Shown here piece by piece: positions 51,265 through 64,000 of a DNA stretch of 64,000 bases. The DNA is taken from assembly GCF_001625305.1 (NCBI RefSeq), contig NW_017802647.1, positions 805,882 through 869,881 on the forward strand, in the 5' to 3' direction. Numbering within the stretch: the first letter of the stretch is position 1; every line of letters starts with the position of its first letter. The notes beneath the pieces are model-generated. The model saw only the letters and a list, made by a program, of their open reading frames with translations. It made no database searches and had not been told where the DNA came from. The position numbers and the translations under genes are program-made. This DNA is from Branchiostoma belcheri. Taxonomy: Eukaryota > Chordata > Leptocardii > Amphioxiformes > Branchiostomatidae.

Positions 51265-54200
51265 TTATTTGAAGTAAGTGTACAGTCCGTTGGTGCCTGA
51301 TACGTAGCCTACGTTGGCATCCAACGCGAGTGGTTTGCTGCCCTTGTTGTCCTGGCCAGGCTGGGAGGGGTTCTTTGGTCGCGGCGGCGCTCGGACCACG
51401 TTGGCGTAGGACATGGTGGTAGGAGTAGCGCTGGCGGTCTCCTGGCGAACCGGGGGCGCCGCCTGGGCACTCACAGCAGGCTGTGGGAACTGCAGGGAGA
51501 TTAGTGTAATGTTAGACAAGAAGTTTTCCCTGTACCCCTGCTTACGGATGTTGTTTTAGAAATGTAAGGCAAGACCAGACATATTCTGAAATGTCTTCTT
51601 TAACAATCATATCTAGATAAAGTCTTATTCACCTGTAAAGGTATCTAAGTTGTAAGAGGTGGTCAGCAACATTTTTACATTTCTTTCCATTTAATTTCCA
51701 TCTCTCCATGTATTAGCTTTTTCTGAACCATACAATCCAAACCTTCAAACTGCTCCCCCCCCCTCCCACGTAATGCTTGAACAGCACTAAACCTTATAAT
51801 TATTGACTACAAGACAACATAAAGTTGATGACCTGGGGTGGTACCTGTGTAAGAAAGCGTAGTGCTTCAGGTATATCTGCCTGGAGATGCTGCCGCTGTT
51901 CTGTTTGGCTGGGTGTTAGGAAAGGCTGTCCTTGCTGTGGTGGCTGTCCAGGGAGATATCTGCCAATCGGCTGCTGTACCTCCCCCCCTCGGGCCACCTG
52001 TCGCTGGTACAGCGGTGTCCCCTCCCTCGTCCTGTGGCTGTCTGCCGGCTGGGCAGGGGCTGACCCGGGGGTGGGGGGGAAGTCCTGCTGAGCCTTGGCC
52101 TGCTGCTGCCGGATGAATCTGGGCGGCGGCTGGTAGCTGTAGCGACTGTTGGGACCCTGACGCTGCTGCTCCAGAGCTAACTGTGCGAGCGCACTGTTCT
52201 CGCTGAGGCTCGGGACCGGCATGGCGTTGTTGTAACCACGGTTAACACTGGTGTTGTCCGTCCCACTTCCCCTGTGCATGCCTGCTTGCATCTCTGTTGG
52301 CATCAGCCGTCCGCCTGTGTTAGGGCCACCAATGGCTTGGTTCACACCACCGACAGCCTGGCCACTACCACCAAGTGGAACATTAGCCCTCTCCAACATC
52401 TGGTTTCCTCGACCGGGAGGTTGGTTTGAGCCTCCCATGTTCAGAGCTCCACTGCCCATGGGTTGTCCATCTGCTCCCATGCCAAGGCTGGCTCCGCGGA
52501 AGGGCTGGTCCCCTCGGAGGAACAGCTGTCCACCGGCACTGACCTGTCTGGAGTCCCTGTTCCCAGTGAGTTGGGCACCGGTGGTGAAGTGTTGGTCCCC
52601 TATAGTAGGTGCAGTGCCAGGGCAGCGACTGTTTAGGCCTTGCTGCATAAACCTCCCTTCAGGTGGTACACCTCTAGGAAATCCTGAACCAGACAAACAG
52701 GACCAAACTCACACATTAACAAGGGTCACAATTCAAACATAGCAGGCATGTCCTGAACTGGACAACACTAACACATTATAGCAACAGGACCCAAAATAAA
52801 CATTGAACACTTTAACAAAGCAGATAATGATGAAGTCAAAATGATTGGTATACTGTGTTTTTGCAGGGACTTTATTTTGCGGAAGGAGGGGAAAGGAGGC
52901 TTTTGCGCTGTATGAAGTTTGTGATAGTAACAATGAGGTAACACAATAAAAATACAAAAATCCTATTTGCAGTGATACATTTTATAGTATGGTCAAGGTG
53001 TCCCTACAATGATTTAGAGATAAAACCACTGCAAACATCTGGTACATTACTACATAAAGGACACATATGTTCACACACACATGATATGTCAATGATATAC
53101 AGTACCTTGTTGTCTCTGGTCCATGCTGCCCATGTGAGGGCCGCCCAGTGGACCCGGGCCTGGCTGGGACGTTGGGCTGAGGTGTTCAGGAGGGAACATG
53201 TTGGGACCTGCAGGCCGCAGGGGCTGGCCCGTGTATCTGTGGAGCATTCAGTACAAATACATCTGTATATGGACTAATTTTGTACATCAAAGTTACAGGT
53301 ACAGGTTCTTATCAGCATGGTTACAACGTCAGTGCAAAGATCTTTACAACCAGTCATGTCAATGAAGGTTAGACATCCAGGTAATGAGTACACAAGGAAA
53401 TTGTTCTCACTGGATGAATGTTCAAAACTGTCAGACGTTTCAAGTAGCATCCACTTTTTGTCAGCGATTAGCAGAATTAGTTGAACAGGTATTTATCCAA
53501 AAACTATGTATATGATATGTAAATGACGGAGGCAAACAGGTATAAATGCAACCAGACAAACAAGTGTAAATATCTACATATACGTTGAGTCGCAGCTTGC
53601 AGGTGTATAGTTTGCCTGACCTGGCTATGTGGTGCTGTGCCTCCTGCTGTGCCATGCTGCCAGGCGGCAGGTTCCCTCTCCACCCAGCCTGCTGCTGTCT
53701 CTGCTGTTCCGCCGCCTCGCTCAGCCGCTGTGCCTCGAACATCTGCTCCAGGTTTCGCCGCGTGTTCCCGCCGCCCAGCCCACCGAACATCCCCAGCCGG
53801 GCGTTACTGGCACTCCCCACCCCTGGCTCCCTTCCCTCCGGGTGTTCCTGAACTCTCCCTTCCACAACTGGTGGCGCCATGCCAGGGTAACGCTGGGACT
53901 CCTCCATTACTCTGGTCTGCAGGTTGAACTGTCTCCCCTGCTGGGGGTTTTCCCTGTAAGGTGAGACGGGTGGGGCTGCTCCTTGTGGGTGAGGGTGGGA
54001 GGGGGGCATGAGAGGCGATGTGGGGGACTCACTACCACTAGCCGACTGGTTCGTAGGACTGGGTCTGGGCTGGATGTTTCGCGCCGTGTGGTTGAACACA
54101 AAGCCACGGGACGTCGCAGGGTTGTTGTTTGGAGCGCTGGCTCCGTCTGGCCCCCGTCTTTTCTGACTGGAGGATCCACTACCAGCAGTAGGAGATATGT

Positions 54201-54730
54201 CCTGTCTATCTGTCCCCCGCGGTCTGTCAGGACCCTGGCCGGCCACAGTCCCACCCCGACTGGCATCCCCCTGCCCCTGGTCTGCCATGCTGGTGGGAGT
54301 GGGGGTGGTCGGGTGGGCGCCTGACGTGGGAGGGGCCACGGCACCCTGCTGCTGCAGCAGTGGGTTCACAGCGAAGGGGTGCATGATGGGGTGGTGGGGG
54401 AAGACCCGTGGGTCTACGGGGAGCAGCATGTGGGTGTTGTAGTGCGGGGGGATGGGTCGGAAGGGCCGGATGGGCAGGAGCATGTTACTGCCATACGCTG
54501 AAGGCACGTACAGTAAGCTAGCGCCGGTGTACGGGTCGATGCGCTGCACAGGGCTGGGGGGCTTCCCGAAGGTTGGACGAGGAGCGACAGGTGGCGTGAA
54601 GGCCCGCATGGGGCTCCCCGTTGGGCCGATGGGTACCTGTCCGTCTGCCGGGTGGCGGGGTAGGAACGGCTGCGCCCCTCGTGGAGACACGTTCCAGTTC
54701 CTGGGCGCTCGTGCCATCTGGGCCATCTGT
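51265..54730 (-). other. HELZ: Pro/Gln/Gly-rich disordered C-terminal region of HELZ
   Basis: The 3' four exons encode about 800 residues of low-complexity sequence: [58 protein letters not shown] and many G/N/Q-rich stretches. The last exon ends with a small conserved-looking motif, [16 protein letters not shown], then GLYTYFK and stop. In vertebrates the HELZ C-terminal half is also disordered and recruits CCR4-NOT. Confidence 0.85.
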
Positions 54731-57700
54731 AGGGCCCGCGGGATGAACTCGGGCGCCAGCGGGTTCAGCACGTACGTCTTCTTCAGCTCCACTCCGTCCA
54801 GCTGGGCCTTGATGGCGGCCCAGGTGATGCCGTGCAGGCTGGCCGCCTCGCTACACTTCTCCAGGTACACATCCCACAGTTTCCTGTCATCAACACAAGC
54901 ACGCATGGACTTGTTTGTTTGTTTATTTATTGGGAATCTCCATTTGATTTAGTAATACAAGATATGCATACTATTACTTAATGTATCTAATGATGAAAAC
55001 TAACAATGAAAACTAATATAAGATGAACTGTAGCAGAGGATGTATGGATGTAACCAGGTTCTATCAGCATGTAGATTAATCAATGTTGTGCAAACACATA
55101 TGCAGCAATTAAACAACAAAGGAAATGCTTGCAAAAATGAAACAAGAAATACATGAACAGCAGACTAGCTAATGAAATCAAGTCACCACAGTCATCGTAA
55201 ACATGACTCTACGCACCTGCACTTGCCAATAGAGAGTACAGCTACAGGGTCGCCTACCACAGCCACGAGGGACTGAGCACGAGTTATGGCAGTGTTCAGC
55301 AGCTTGGCATCAGACAAGAAGCCGTAGTCAAGCTCCTGCTCCTTGCTGACACTTTCTGAGACGCTCTTGCACGTGTGTCGGGTTCGGACGGTGCTCAGAA
55401 ACAGTGCACGGAATTGCTTCCCTACAAGAACAGGAATCAAGAAATATTTTACTATTGCAGATTAATGAGCACGAAGAGTGTTTTGAACAAGCACATGGCT
55501 GTGTGGTTTTGTACTGTGTGCTTTCTAATCGTCTGCACCAGGATTACAACTGATTTACTATAGAAGATTAAAAACGGCTTTCCAGTGCTATAGCTATTAG
55601 GTACACTGTTTTTATTTCTTTAAAAGAACACTTCATACAAACTACAAAAGAAACAGCAAGAATAGTTGTTCTGGTTCTCTAACCTTGAACGTTGAGAACC
55701 CTCTCTACGCTGACATTGTATAGTCGCTTCTTGCGTAGCTCTCCACGGATCCTGAAGACCTGGTCCGAGTACGGAGTGACCACTCCGATGCTGGACTCGT
55801 CCACGGGACCCCACTCCTCTGGCCACTTATCCTGCAGTTCCTTCACACGCTCCACAACCTCAAACACCTGTAACAGATGGCAGCAAACAGCCACGGGTGA
55901 TTATGTAATCTGTAACATCTACGTACATCTTTCAGGTACATTAACAAACATGAAATAGTTTTTTATAGTCGAACAATGGATAATTCCAAACTGAAACTAC
56001 AAACTAACTTACCATGGTCAAATGTTATAAGGTAAATACAGGTACAAATGTACATGTTATTTTTCACTCATCAATAATCTGATTTTTTGTAGCCCCTAAC
56101 CTTGAGTGGCTCTTTTAGAATGTGCGCACATGCACGTACGCACACACACATGCACACGTACACACAGACGCATGTACACGTACACGCATACGCATGCACA
56201 CGAACACAAAATTACACTGTGCAGGTATAGGTAGGATTTACACTGTTCTGACTGCCCCCCTTTTGTTATCCCATAATGGACTAGCCCTAACCTCTGCATT
56301 ATTGTAGAAGGAGGTGCTGTTCTGGTTCTGTACATCCTCCCCACGGGCTGTGAAGAAGGTGAGAGGGAAGTGCTCCTTGTGTCGTGGCTGCTTACCGCTC
56401 GCCACCAGCTTCCCTTCATAGAACAACTTGGATGTGTACTCAATGATACTCTGGAGACAGAACAAATAAATGATTAGCCAATCACAAATATTTCTTTTTT
56501 CTTTTACTACATTGTCCTTGCTTGAAGTTTATTAGCAAGTGGTCATTATATTAACTGACAAATCAGTCTGGCATTGGTACAAATCTCACCCTGATGCACA
56601 ACTGTCCATACAATTTGTCTTTACAGCTAAAATTACCCAAGACCACTGATGAAACTGATCAGATTTGGTCAATGTGAACAGGTGGTCAGGATTCAAAATG
56701 CTTGTGTCAAAGGGAAAACCCCCAAAGGGTGATTACATTGGCTATTTGGTCCTTACATTAAGGTGGTCACTTGTATATGGGTTCCACTGTAGATATCAAT
56801 AATCTCAAAGTGTGACTGTGGATGAATGGTACACTTGCACTAACGCCCCCTACCTGATGTGAGCGGTAGTTCTCCACCAGGAGGATCTTACAGGGGTGGT
56901 TGGAGGGGTAGGCATGGTACAGCCGCTCCAGTAAGGACATGTGGAGGTTCCTCTCACGGGCAAAGTCTGAGTACACATGAGGGCTCAGCTGTACAGAAAA
57001 CACAGTGAAAGGCATGGTTAGCATTTTCTGGCAGCAAGACTGAACACAATCCTTCAATTCGCAGAGAAATTTCTGACGCAAGCTCCAAGCATTGGATTGT
57101 CTTTTCCTCAATGTCACTGTAACTTGGAAAAAGTAAATCCATGGATGAGATTCTCAGCGCGAGCCTTGGTGCGAATTTTTAACTGCAACCAACGAAATGT
57201 TGACCCCGAATCACTGTAAATTGTTTCGCTAAAAAAAATTCATAGCCAGTGATGTTGCGTAACAAAAGAAAAATATTGGGACTTTATTATGTGCGGTGCA
57301 ATCAAGTATGGGGGATTCGCGGGGATTGCGGCGCCCGGCAAACCCATGAAATGGGGGTGCGCACTTTATTCAGGTTTTCCTGTTGACTATCTCAGCTGGC
57401 AAGAAGGGGCTTCCGATGAAGCCCAAATCGGGGGTGTGTCCTTCATTTGGGGTGCGTCCTTTATTGAAAGAAATACAGTAACCATGTACAAGTGGTGTGA
57501 CAAACCTGCATGTGATCTCCTGCCAGGACGATGCGGGTGGAGCTTGTTGCCAAGGCAACGGGCATGATGGTCTCACACTCCATGGCCTGGGCTGCCTCGT
57601 CCACCAGGATGTGAGTGAAGGTGCCTGGGGAAACACACAATGGTGGGCTGGGCACTACAAATGTGTGTCTCTTTAGGATCAACTTATACTTGTTGTTATA

Positions 57701-60700
57701 CCAGTTCTTGATCTGACACTATTCATGCTGTTGTGCAATAGCAATCAAGGGTATAACCAAATATTTATCAATGCTTGTTTACGTCAATAGATGTACATTG
57801 TAATTCTCTTCACTTTCAACTATAGCCCTTCAACAGTTTTAGTATCCATCTAATGGAACAGAGCTTCCAGTACTCTTCCAATACTCTTTCTTGTTGTACC
57901 TCACTACATAATCAACACTTAAACCAAAAGTAGACTATTACAATAGTTTGCATGAGTGTTTTACTCTATCTCACAGTTGCTGAGACTGTAGAATACCTGG
58001 GTCCAGTTCCAGATGACAGAGGTAGCGTGAGGTACTGAGGGTGGCCACCACCATGCGGTGTTTCATCACGTCCTCCCGCGTCGGCATCCTGAAGTTGTAG
58101 CCGCTGTCGGAGATCAGACAGTAGCCCTGCACGATGGGGTGGACCGTCCGCACCCAGCGGTTCCGGTAGTACACCCTGAGAGGGCGCGCCTCCTCGTGGT
58201 TGGTCAGGACGTAAGGGTGGAGGTACTCCTTGATATACAAATCAGCAGCACTGCAGAAGCAGTACAAGAAACCTTGTCAATACAGTATAACCTTTAACAC
58301 ACTGAAGCAGTGCCTTGGCTCCCATTTCTCTATTGGTTATGGAGTTAGTTAGCAGGGAGAAGGATACAAATTAAATGAAAGTTACAATTTGTTTCCATAT
58401 GCATAATAAAATATTATGTGAAATTTCTTGGTAACTGTTCAGAAATGCCAAGAAACAGTTTCTCAAGCAACTGGATATAATTTTGGAAATGGTCAGACGT
58501 TTCAGGTAGCATCCAGTACCTTTTGTCATGCAGTGACACTAGAGACTTGCAGGAGAAAGGCAGGTTCATAAGCATGGACTAATGATTGATATGCAAATAA
58601 GTAATGGTTGGCATCCTTCTGTCTCGAGAGACAATTGAGACCATGTCAGTTCCTACACCTGAGGAGGGTTGACATGATGGCCTTCGCTTGGGTTTGTTTA
58701 AGGTGGATAACAGAACAGGTTGCGAATCTGAGACCCACACTTTGGGCATCCGTCTTCCCCAGCGGATCCATACCCAGCGAATATGTTAAGACATAAAGAT
58801 TTGCATATTATGATTTCCTCACCTGTTGGAATGTGTACAGATGAGGATGCGAGTGTTGGGTTGTTTGAGGATCTGTTTGGCTGCCTGAGCCAGGGTGAAG
58901 GTCTTCCCTGTGCCGAAGGGTCCACACAGCAGGATGGGAGGCAGGGGCACCGTCAGGGACGACGTGATGGCCAGGATCGCCTCCTTCTGCTTGGCATTCA
59001 GCCGCAGGTCTAGATCTTCACTCCACTGTCTGTTCAACAAGTAGACCAACATGCACCCTTTTAATATGCTGTATGCAAACATTAGCACTTTGCAAACAAA
59101 CAAGCAACCAACCAACAAAGCAAACAAACAAACAGAATATATTTCCTGAGTTTACTAGGTTGCCAAGTTCCTCCTCTTTTGATGGGATAAATGCAAGGAG
59201 TAAAGAAAATATGAAATTTATCAAAAGTTCATTTTGCTGATGTTTATGAATGAATCTACTGTATGTGTGCACATAGTATGAAATTACAGAGATCTACTCA
59301 ACCCTGCTGTTTTATCACAATATTACTTAGTGACATATACAAAAGTACAATGCATATTGGACACAGCTGGGCTGCAGGATGACTTACCTGTGTGGATTCC
59401 ATGGAATGTTTGTGGGACGTTGCACCTCCGGGAAGAGGATGGACATGTCTGGCACCTTGTCTACTGCAAAGTGCATCTCACATATGGGTAACCTGGGAGA
59501 GGTGCAGCATCACGACAATAAGTAAACAAACAAAAAGATATACAGCTACATAATGTACACGGTAATGTCTATCCTGAACTATTAAATCATCCCTTGAGTC
59601 TATGTGCTACAAAGATTTAACAATTCAAGGCCTCAAACAAACAAATACTGTTGGACATTTTGTTTCACTGGACACTGTAAGAATATTGGACACTGAACAA
59701 GACTTTCCTGAAGGGGGTGAAAGAGGCTATTTACATCAGGGCCCATCACCCTTCACTCAACCGCGATGGGGGTCGACATTGTCTACCAGATATTACCTTT
59801 GACCCAGTGTTGACATCATACATGTACTTCAGAGAGGCCACGTTACAAGCCTCACTGGGTCAGTCTACTCACTAGGAAGACCAGAGTGACTGGTTGAAAG
59901 CTCCAGGTGATGGAACTTTATTGTGTTGGATAATAAGTTTTAACATTAAACAAATTCTATTAGACATTATCTATTATTTCAGTGCAAGAGCCTGATCAGA
60001 CCTGTTGAGTTGTAGCTGCATCTCTGCCTTCATGTCCTTGTCTGCCATTAGCTTGAGGTCCGCCACACAGGTGGCAGACAGGCGCAGGAAGATGAACCCC
60101 TTCCCCTTCTCCTCCACCACCGCCTCGTAGATGGTGTCGGGAGACGAGTCCTTCCCTGCCATGGGTGCCAGCAAAACAGCCTGGACACTGGACACAAGTA
60201 CCAGAGTTATCAACCAAGGATTGAGGTGTTCAAGAATTCATTCTTTCCTAGAACTATTGCAGAGTGGAACTCACTGTCACCAAGTACAGTAGAGGTATTG
60301 TCATTAGATAGCTTTAAGCAATGTCTAGAGTTAGAAGTTCAAGTGTTAGATGTAACAAGTCCTTCGGTGTAAGATAGACAGCTGCCACCGCGCCGCGTGC
60401 CTGCAAAGCTGGTGTGTTACGCTAAAGGGCGGTTATACCAGATATACAGATACAGACAGATACAGAAGGGCTTTCCAGTTAGCATTGATGCTCTAAATAA
60501 CTTTTTGGTTGTTGAAAGTAGATGATACTGAGTAAAATTACATCAGGGTTAATATAAAATATATGACATTTACAGATGGCTTAAGTGCACAGTATTTTCC
60601 ACAAGTATGGCTGTTATCTTGCAAACCTCAAACAAAAAGTGGTATGAGCATAATTTTTCTGTCAACCTTGCCAGGCGTGAATTGCTGAAATGTCAAACAT

Positions 60701-63053
60701 TGCAATTTCCTGCCAAACTTTAAAAAATTAATTCCTTCAGCAAAGGTAACAGGTACATTGTTGTATATGCCTCTTGAATCCTTCTTCACAGTAAATACTT
60801 ACCATATGAATCACTCCTGACTACTGACAATGACAGGCAACCAAACTTTAAACAAATAAGTTAAGGCCCTACCTGTTGAGTATGAGTCTTCCTGCCATGG
60901 TGTCCTCTGACAGGTCCTCTATGAGTTTGACCCGTGAGTACAGCTCGCCTGACTGGGCGTACTTGGCACCGCTGGTCCCCGGCAACAGCATGAAACTCTT
61001 CACCAGCTGCAGCTGTACCTTCATGTTGAACCTGTAAAGGAACAGCTTTCAGTTAAGTCTGTTTGTAACATATATAATCTGCCCCTTTTTTTGGCTTTTC
61101 CGTGTTGATAGACTGTTTTTACACCTCTGGATTACTACTCTATACAATGATTTTCTGGATAAGGCAACACAAATTTAATTAGTTGGTTCTCGGACTTGCC
61201 TCTTTATTTTTCTCTGATTTAGAAAAAAAAATTTTGGTTCCTGAAAAACTAGAAAATGCTCATATTTTGCCCCCAACGGTTGAGAAAGGTCCTTTTCTTC
61301 CTAGTTGTTACAATTTTTCCATCTATTAGTGCAGTGGTTTGATTAAAAGTTCTTAAGTTTAAGTTTTTCATTATATACTAAGGAGTCTTGTGGAAAAAAC
61401 AATAATAAACAAAGAAATGTCATACTGAAAAAAAGCAAGCAAAAAAGCATTTTCAAGCCTTCGGGATATATTCTGCGCCATATGAAAATTTAAGGAAAAC
61501 AGCATTTTGCATATAATAAAATCTAGAAACATATAATAATGAGACTGAAGAAGTACCTGCTGATCTCCTTGTACTGTGCCATCTCTTCAATGTACAGCAG
61601 GTCGTGCATGCGGCCCTTGTAGTTGTTCTTGGTCAGCGGCCCGTCCAGCACTTCTCGTGTAAACAGCTGATCGGGAGAGGCGGGCGGCGTGTAGAACGAC
61701 ATCAGGCCCTTGTCATTTTCCGTGGCGTCTGCCGGCTTGGGAAGGAACTCGATGATGGTCTTGTTGGTGTTGCTCCAGCGTTCCCCGACACATAACATGC
61801 TGTTTCGAACCTGTAGGAAAACACAGTAAGGACTGCATCTTACACACCCAATTCTTAATTTCTTTCTTTTAATTTTTTTTATTTCAAAAAATAACAAAAA
61901 ACACAAAGAAGTTCCAAGAAGATCTTGACAATTGCCCACAACACTTTCTCAACTAACAAGTACAAACATATTGTGTAAGACTACAGCATAATCATGCACA
62001 ATGTAGGCTGAAATGTAGGACTGTCAGATCATTGTTATATCTAAATACAATAAATGCTAAAGTTACAAATAAATCTTGGAGTCAAATTTTCTGCATAAAC
62101 ACTGCAATAACAGTGCATCAGAATTTCACCTGTTGCAGACGACATCTTTTCCAACACAACATTTGAAAACTACAGATGGGATGTTAACCTTATATGTGCA
62201 AATATGACCTTAAATGAGACGTTCTGCCAAAGTGCTGTGCACAATACATTACGGGTTTTGTGCAGGTGCAGTACGTTCTGCCGATGTGCTGACTGTTCGG
62301 TACCTGATTTAGCCGGTTCATTTCTTCTGATGATGCCACGTCCACGCAGACTCGCTGCAGCAGCACCGGCTCCTGGCTGCCCCCGAAGTCGAACACGGCG
62401 GACTGGCGGAAGGTGCCGTAGATGCCGGTGTTGAAGCCCAGGCGGATGGTGTAGGTGACGGGGCTGGTGGGGGAGCCGGGTGGGTCGGTGCCGCTGGCGC
62501 TCCACTCCTGACACATGGGCGGCAAGTTGTGACTGGTCTCCTGCTGGTCACCGTTACTCGTCACGCTCGCCAGGTGGAAGTGTGACCGGTGCACGTCATA
62601 CAGGAGCGCCACGCGGGACAGGTACACTCCAGGCTGGGGGGGGTTGCAATTCGGAGGGAAAAAAATTTAAGACAAGTACACAAACAGTTAGAGCGGGTTC
62701 AAACAACCACTCCTCATTTTGTCATCTATCAATGATAAAAACATGTGCAGACTGTAATAGGTTAATGTAGTGATTAAGTGAGACACAGTTCAATTCATCC
62801 TTTTCAAGGTGATACCATTAACCATCTCCACAACTTCCTGGGACACAAAGTTACAATTCCAGGTATTCTCAATAAAAGTAAGTGATTATGCATCACCACA
62901 TACCCATGAGAAACTCTGCATAAAGTTGAAGGGTGAAAACCGTACCTTACAGTTGAGGGTGAAAGTCCAGGCATGGGAGGCCTGCTTACTGCTCACAGAC
63001 ACATTCAGCTTGTTGTCAGTCGTTACCATCACTCCTTCTACATGTTCATTCAT
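51265..63053 (-). CDS. HELZ: HELZ: probable RNA helicase with C-terminal PAM2 motif (5' exons outside window)
   Basis: SF1 helicase of the UPF1-like family; vertebrate HELZ binds PABPC1 and CCR4-NOT and affects mRNA decay and translation. Exons 5'->3': 63053-62946, 62633-62304, 61810-61557, 61031-60873, 60187-60002, 59492-59388, 59029-58823, 58250-57997, 57624-57506, 56988-56854, 56450-56292, 55867-55684, 55421-55217, 54883-53621, 53236-53106, 52683-51845, 51489-51265; all phases agree, 1,620 residues to TAA. HELZ-type stretches: [44 protein letters not shown] (Walker A), [43 protein letters not shown] and [19 protein letters not shown]. Human HELZ has 1,942 residues, so roughly 300 N-terminal residues, including the CCCH zinc finger, lie to the right of the window. 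The donor of exon 52683-51845 could instead be at 51833 (in frame). Confidence 0.94.
53345..53465. repeat. Dispersed repeat family A, copy 2
   Basis: 'gaaggttagacatccaggta' head and 'cagacgtttcaagtagcatc' tail, in a HELZ intron. Confidence 0.72.
54739..54768 (-). other. HELZ: PAM2 motif in HELZ ([10 protein letters not shown])
   Basis: The decapeptide [10 protein letters not shown], right after the helicase core in exon 54883-53621, matches the PAM2 consensus LNPxAxEFxP that binds the MLLE domain of cytoplasmic poly(A)-binding protein. Human HELZ has the same motif in the same place. Confidence 0.9.
55217..59029 (-). other. HELZ: SF1 helicase core of HELZ
   Basis: Motif order over seven exons: Walker A GPFGTGKT (58923-58900), [14 protein letters not shown] (Ia), Walker B DEAA (57601-57590), [19 protein letters not shown] (III), [17 protein letters not shown] (IV), [38 protein letters not shown] (V) and [17 protein letters not shown] (VI). 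All catalytic motifs are intact. Confidence 0.95.
58435..58560. repeat. Dispersed repeat family A, copy 3
   Basis: 'ctcaagcaactggatataat' and 'agacgtttcaggtagcatcc', in the HELZ intron between exons 59029-58823 and 58250-57997. Confidence 0.72.
59833..59955. repeat. Dispersed repeat (family of 9068-9205), copy 2
   Basis: 'acaagcctcactgggtcagt' ... agaccagagtgactgg ... ttgtgttgga; lies in a HELZ intron. Confidence 0.75.
60188..60462 (+). mobile_element. Non-LTR retrotransposon C-terminal RT fragment with 3' tail
   Basis: Plus-strand frame from about 60200 reads [40 protein letters not shown] and a stop near 60375, the usual C-terminus of a CR1/L2-type reverse transcriptase. It is followed by a LINE-type end (tgcaaagctggtgtgttacg, aaagggcggttatacc) and (atacag)n. 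It is antisense to HELZ and touches the splice acceptor of exon 60187-60002. Confidence 0.85.
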
Positions 63054-64000
63054 CTGCACAGAGAGGTCATGAACATCATCATCCCATAGTTATTACAAGC
63101 TAAACGTCACTTGCTTCTATTCTGATTGAAGTGCAGAAACAATAAAATGGGAAAAAAATATTCAATACTAGAAAGGCCAACATTTGCTTAAGGTCATATT
63201 GAAGGGTGCCTGAGGACTTTTTGGAAATACTAGTATAGAAAAAAAACTCTATCTGACATGGTAGACTTTTTGGTCTATTTTTATAATCTATAACATATTT
63301 TTTGCCAGGGCCACATTTTGACCGCGAAATTGAACGACAAAGTTCGCAATTTTTACGCGCCATCTACCATCCGGGCTCCCATATATGGAGTGCTCTTCCA
63401 AATATGGAGTGCTCTTCCAAATAATGTGCACACCCCCTGGCCCCTCTGAAGCGAAAGCACGAGTCCGCTGGGCCACTTGAAGCAAGGAATGTGAACTGTC
63501 ACAGTGTGTGTGAGCTTCACTTTGCCATTGGGAAAGGAAAAGACAATTTTCCTGATACTTAGAGCGTTTGTAAATACAGTACACCGTGTTATTTGTAGAC
63601 CGCTAAGTAACCAAAATCTGCCAACTGCAAAGAATTTACGAAAACCTGCCATGCCGGCTAATCAAGTCGGAACACATATTCAACTGGAAATATACCACAG
63701 AAATCACCAAGAAAAAGGCATGGATTACGCCAACAACTTCCTATGAAAAAAACATTTGACTGCCAAAAAGAACGTTTGAGTTTGTTTTGACTGCAAAATG
63801 TTTGTAAATATACTACCGGTAGTAACTGTTATATGCAGTTGCAGGAAGAAGATACTAGTACTTGAACAAACATGACACAAGAACTGATTTCCGATCTGCA
63901 ACGTTCTTTTTTTATTTAAAGAAATACAATACAAACAAACTTCAAGCTATCTTAGAGCGGAATGCATACACAATCTTACTGTAACGACGAACATATCTTT
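63054..64000. other. Right edge: HELZ intron
   Basis: The exon 63053-62946 begins after a good acceptor (TCTGTGCAG|ATG) in phase 0, and the protein clearly lacks its N-terminus, so this stretch should be intron. I found no exon matching the HELZ N-terminus here. There is a short tandem duplication of 'atatggagtgctcttccaaa' at about 63384-63421. Confidence 0.6.

Noticed and set aside
58600-58790. Possible exon with a CPKC-like motif (minus strand)
   Set aside because: The stretch resembles a dispersed repeat (cttctgtctcgagagacaa), lies within a HELZ intron and has no compatible phase.
63288-63652. Minus-strand frames upstream of the first visible HELZ exon
   Set aside because: No similarity to the HELZ N-terminus or CCCH zinc finger and no matching splice sites; includes a short tandem duplication.

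Overview
The window is eukaryotic, intron-rich DNA. The gene set (a polycystin-1-like receptor, an inter-alpha-trypsin-inhibitor heavy-chain-like protein, a histamine N-methyltransferase-like enzyme, a HELZ-type RNA helicase), introns of mostly 100-1000 bp, and many short foldback elements, CR1/L2-like LINE tails and a tRNA-derived SINE fit an invertebrate deuterostome. My best guess is a lancelet (Branchiostoma), but that is an inference. Gene models were built by eye: each exon was kept only if both splice sites and the reading phase agreed with its neighbours.

Layout. (1) 1-18280, minus strand: a 27-exon polycystin-1-like gene (about 2,880 codons seen; the 3' end runs off the left edge). 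Order: signal peptide, LamG, WSC, PKD repeats, REJ, GAIN/GPS, TM1, PLAT, TM2-5. (2) 19364-26881, minus: a 12-exon ITIH-like gene with VIT and VWA domains, no ITI_HC_C domain and a GPI-like hydrophobic C-terminus. It carries an in-frame TAA in one exon and a LINE fragment hard against its first VIT exon. (3) 26882-27600: a probable divergent promoter with two copies of a CRE + CCAAT module. (4) 27490-32347, plus: a four-coding-exon HNMT-like methyltransferase with a probable non-coding leader exon. (5) 33577-46505: two convergent genes that share inverted first exons. The plus copy (33836-41685) encodes a complete 107-residue protein I do not recognise. The minus copy (46254-42416) has become a tandem array of exon-like cassettes and contains an assembly gap with duplicated flanks. 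(6) 51265-63053, minus: HELZ lacking its N-terminal exons (outside the window), with a probable 4-kb 3' UTR down to about 47128.

The genes do not form a pathway. The most unusual stretch is 33.5-46.5 kb: an inverted paralogue pair, a long foldback element rich in E2F-like motifs, a SINE and a cassette array of variable copy number. Within the conserved genes, the points of interest are structural: duplicated exon pieces in introns, duplicated splice donors or terminal exons, and LINE fragments sitting exactly at splice acceptors.
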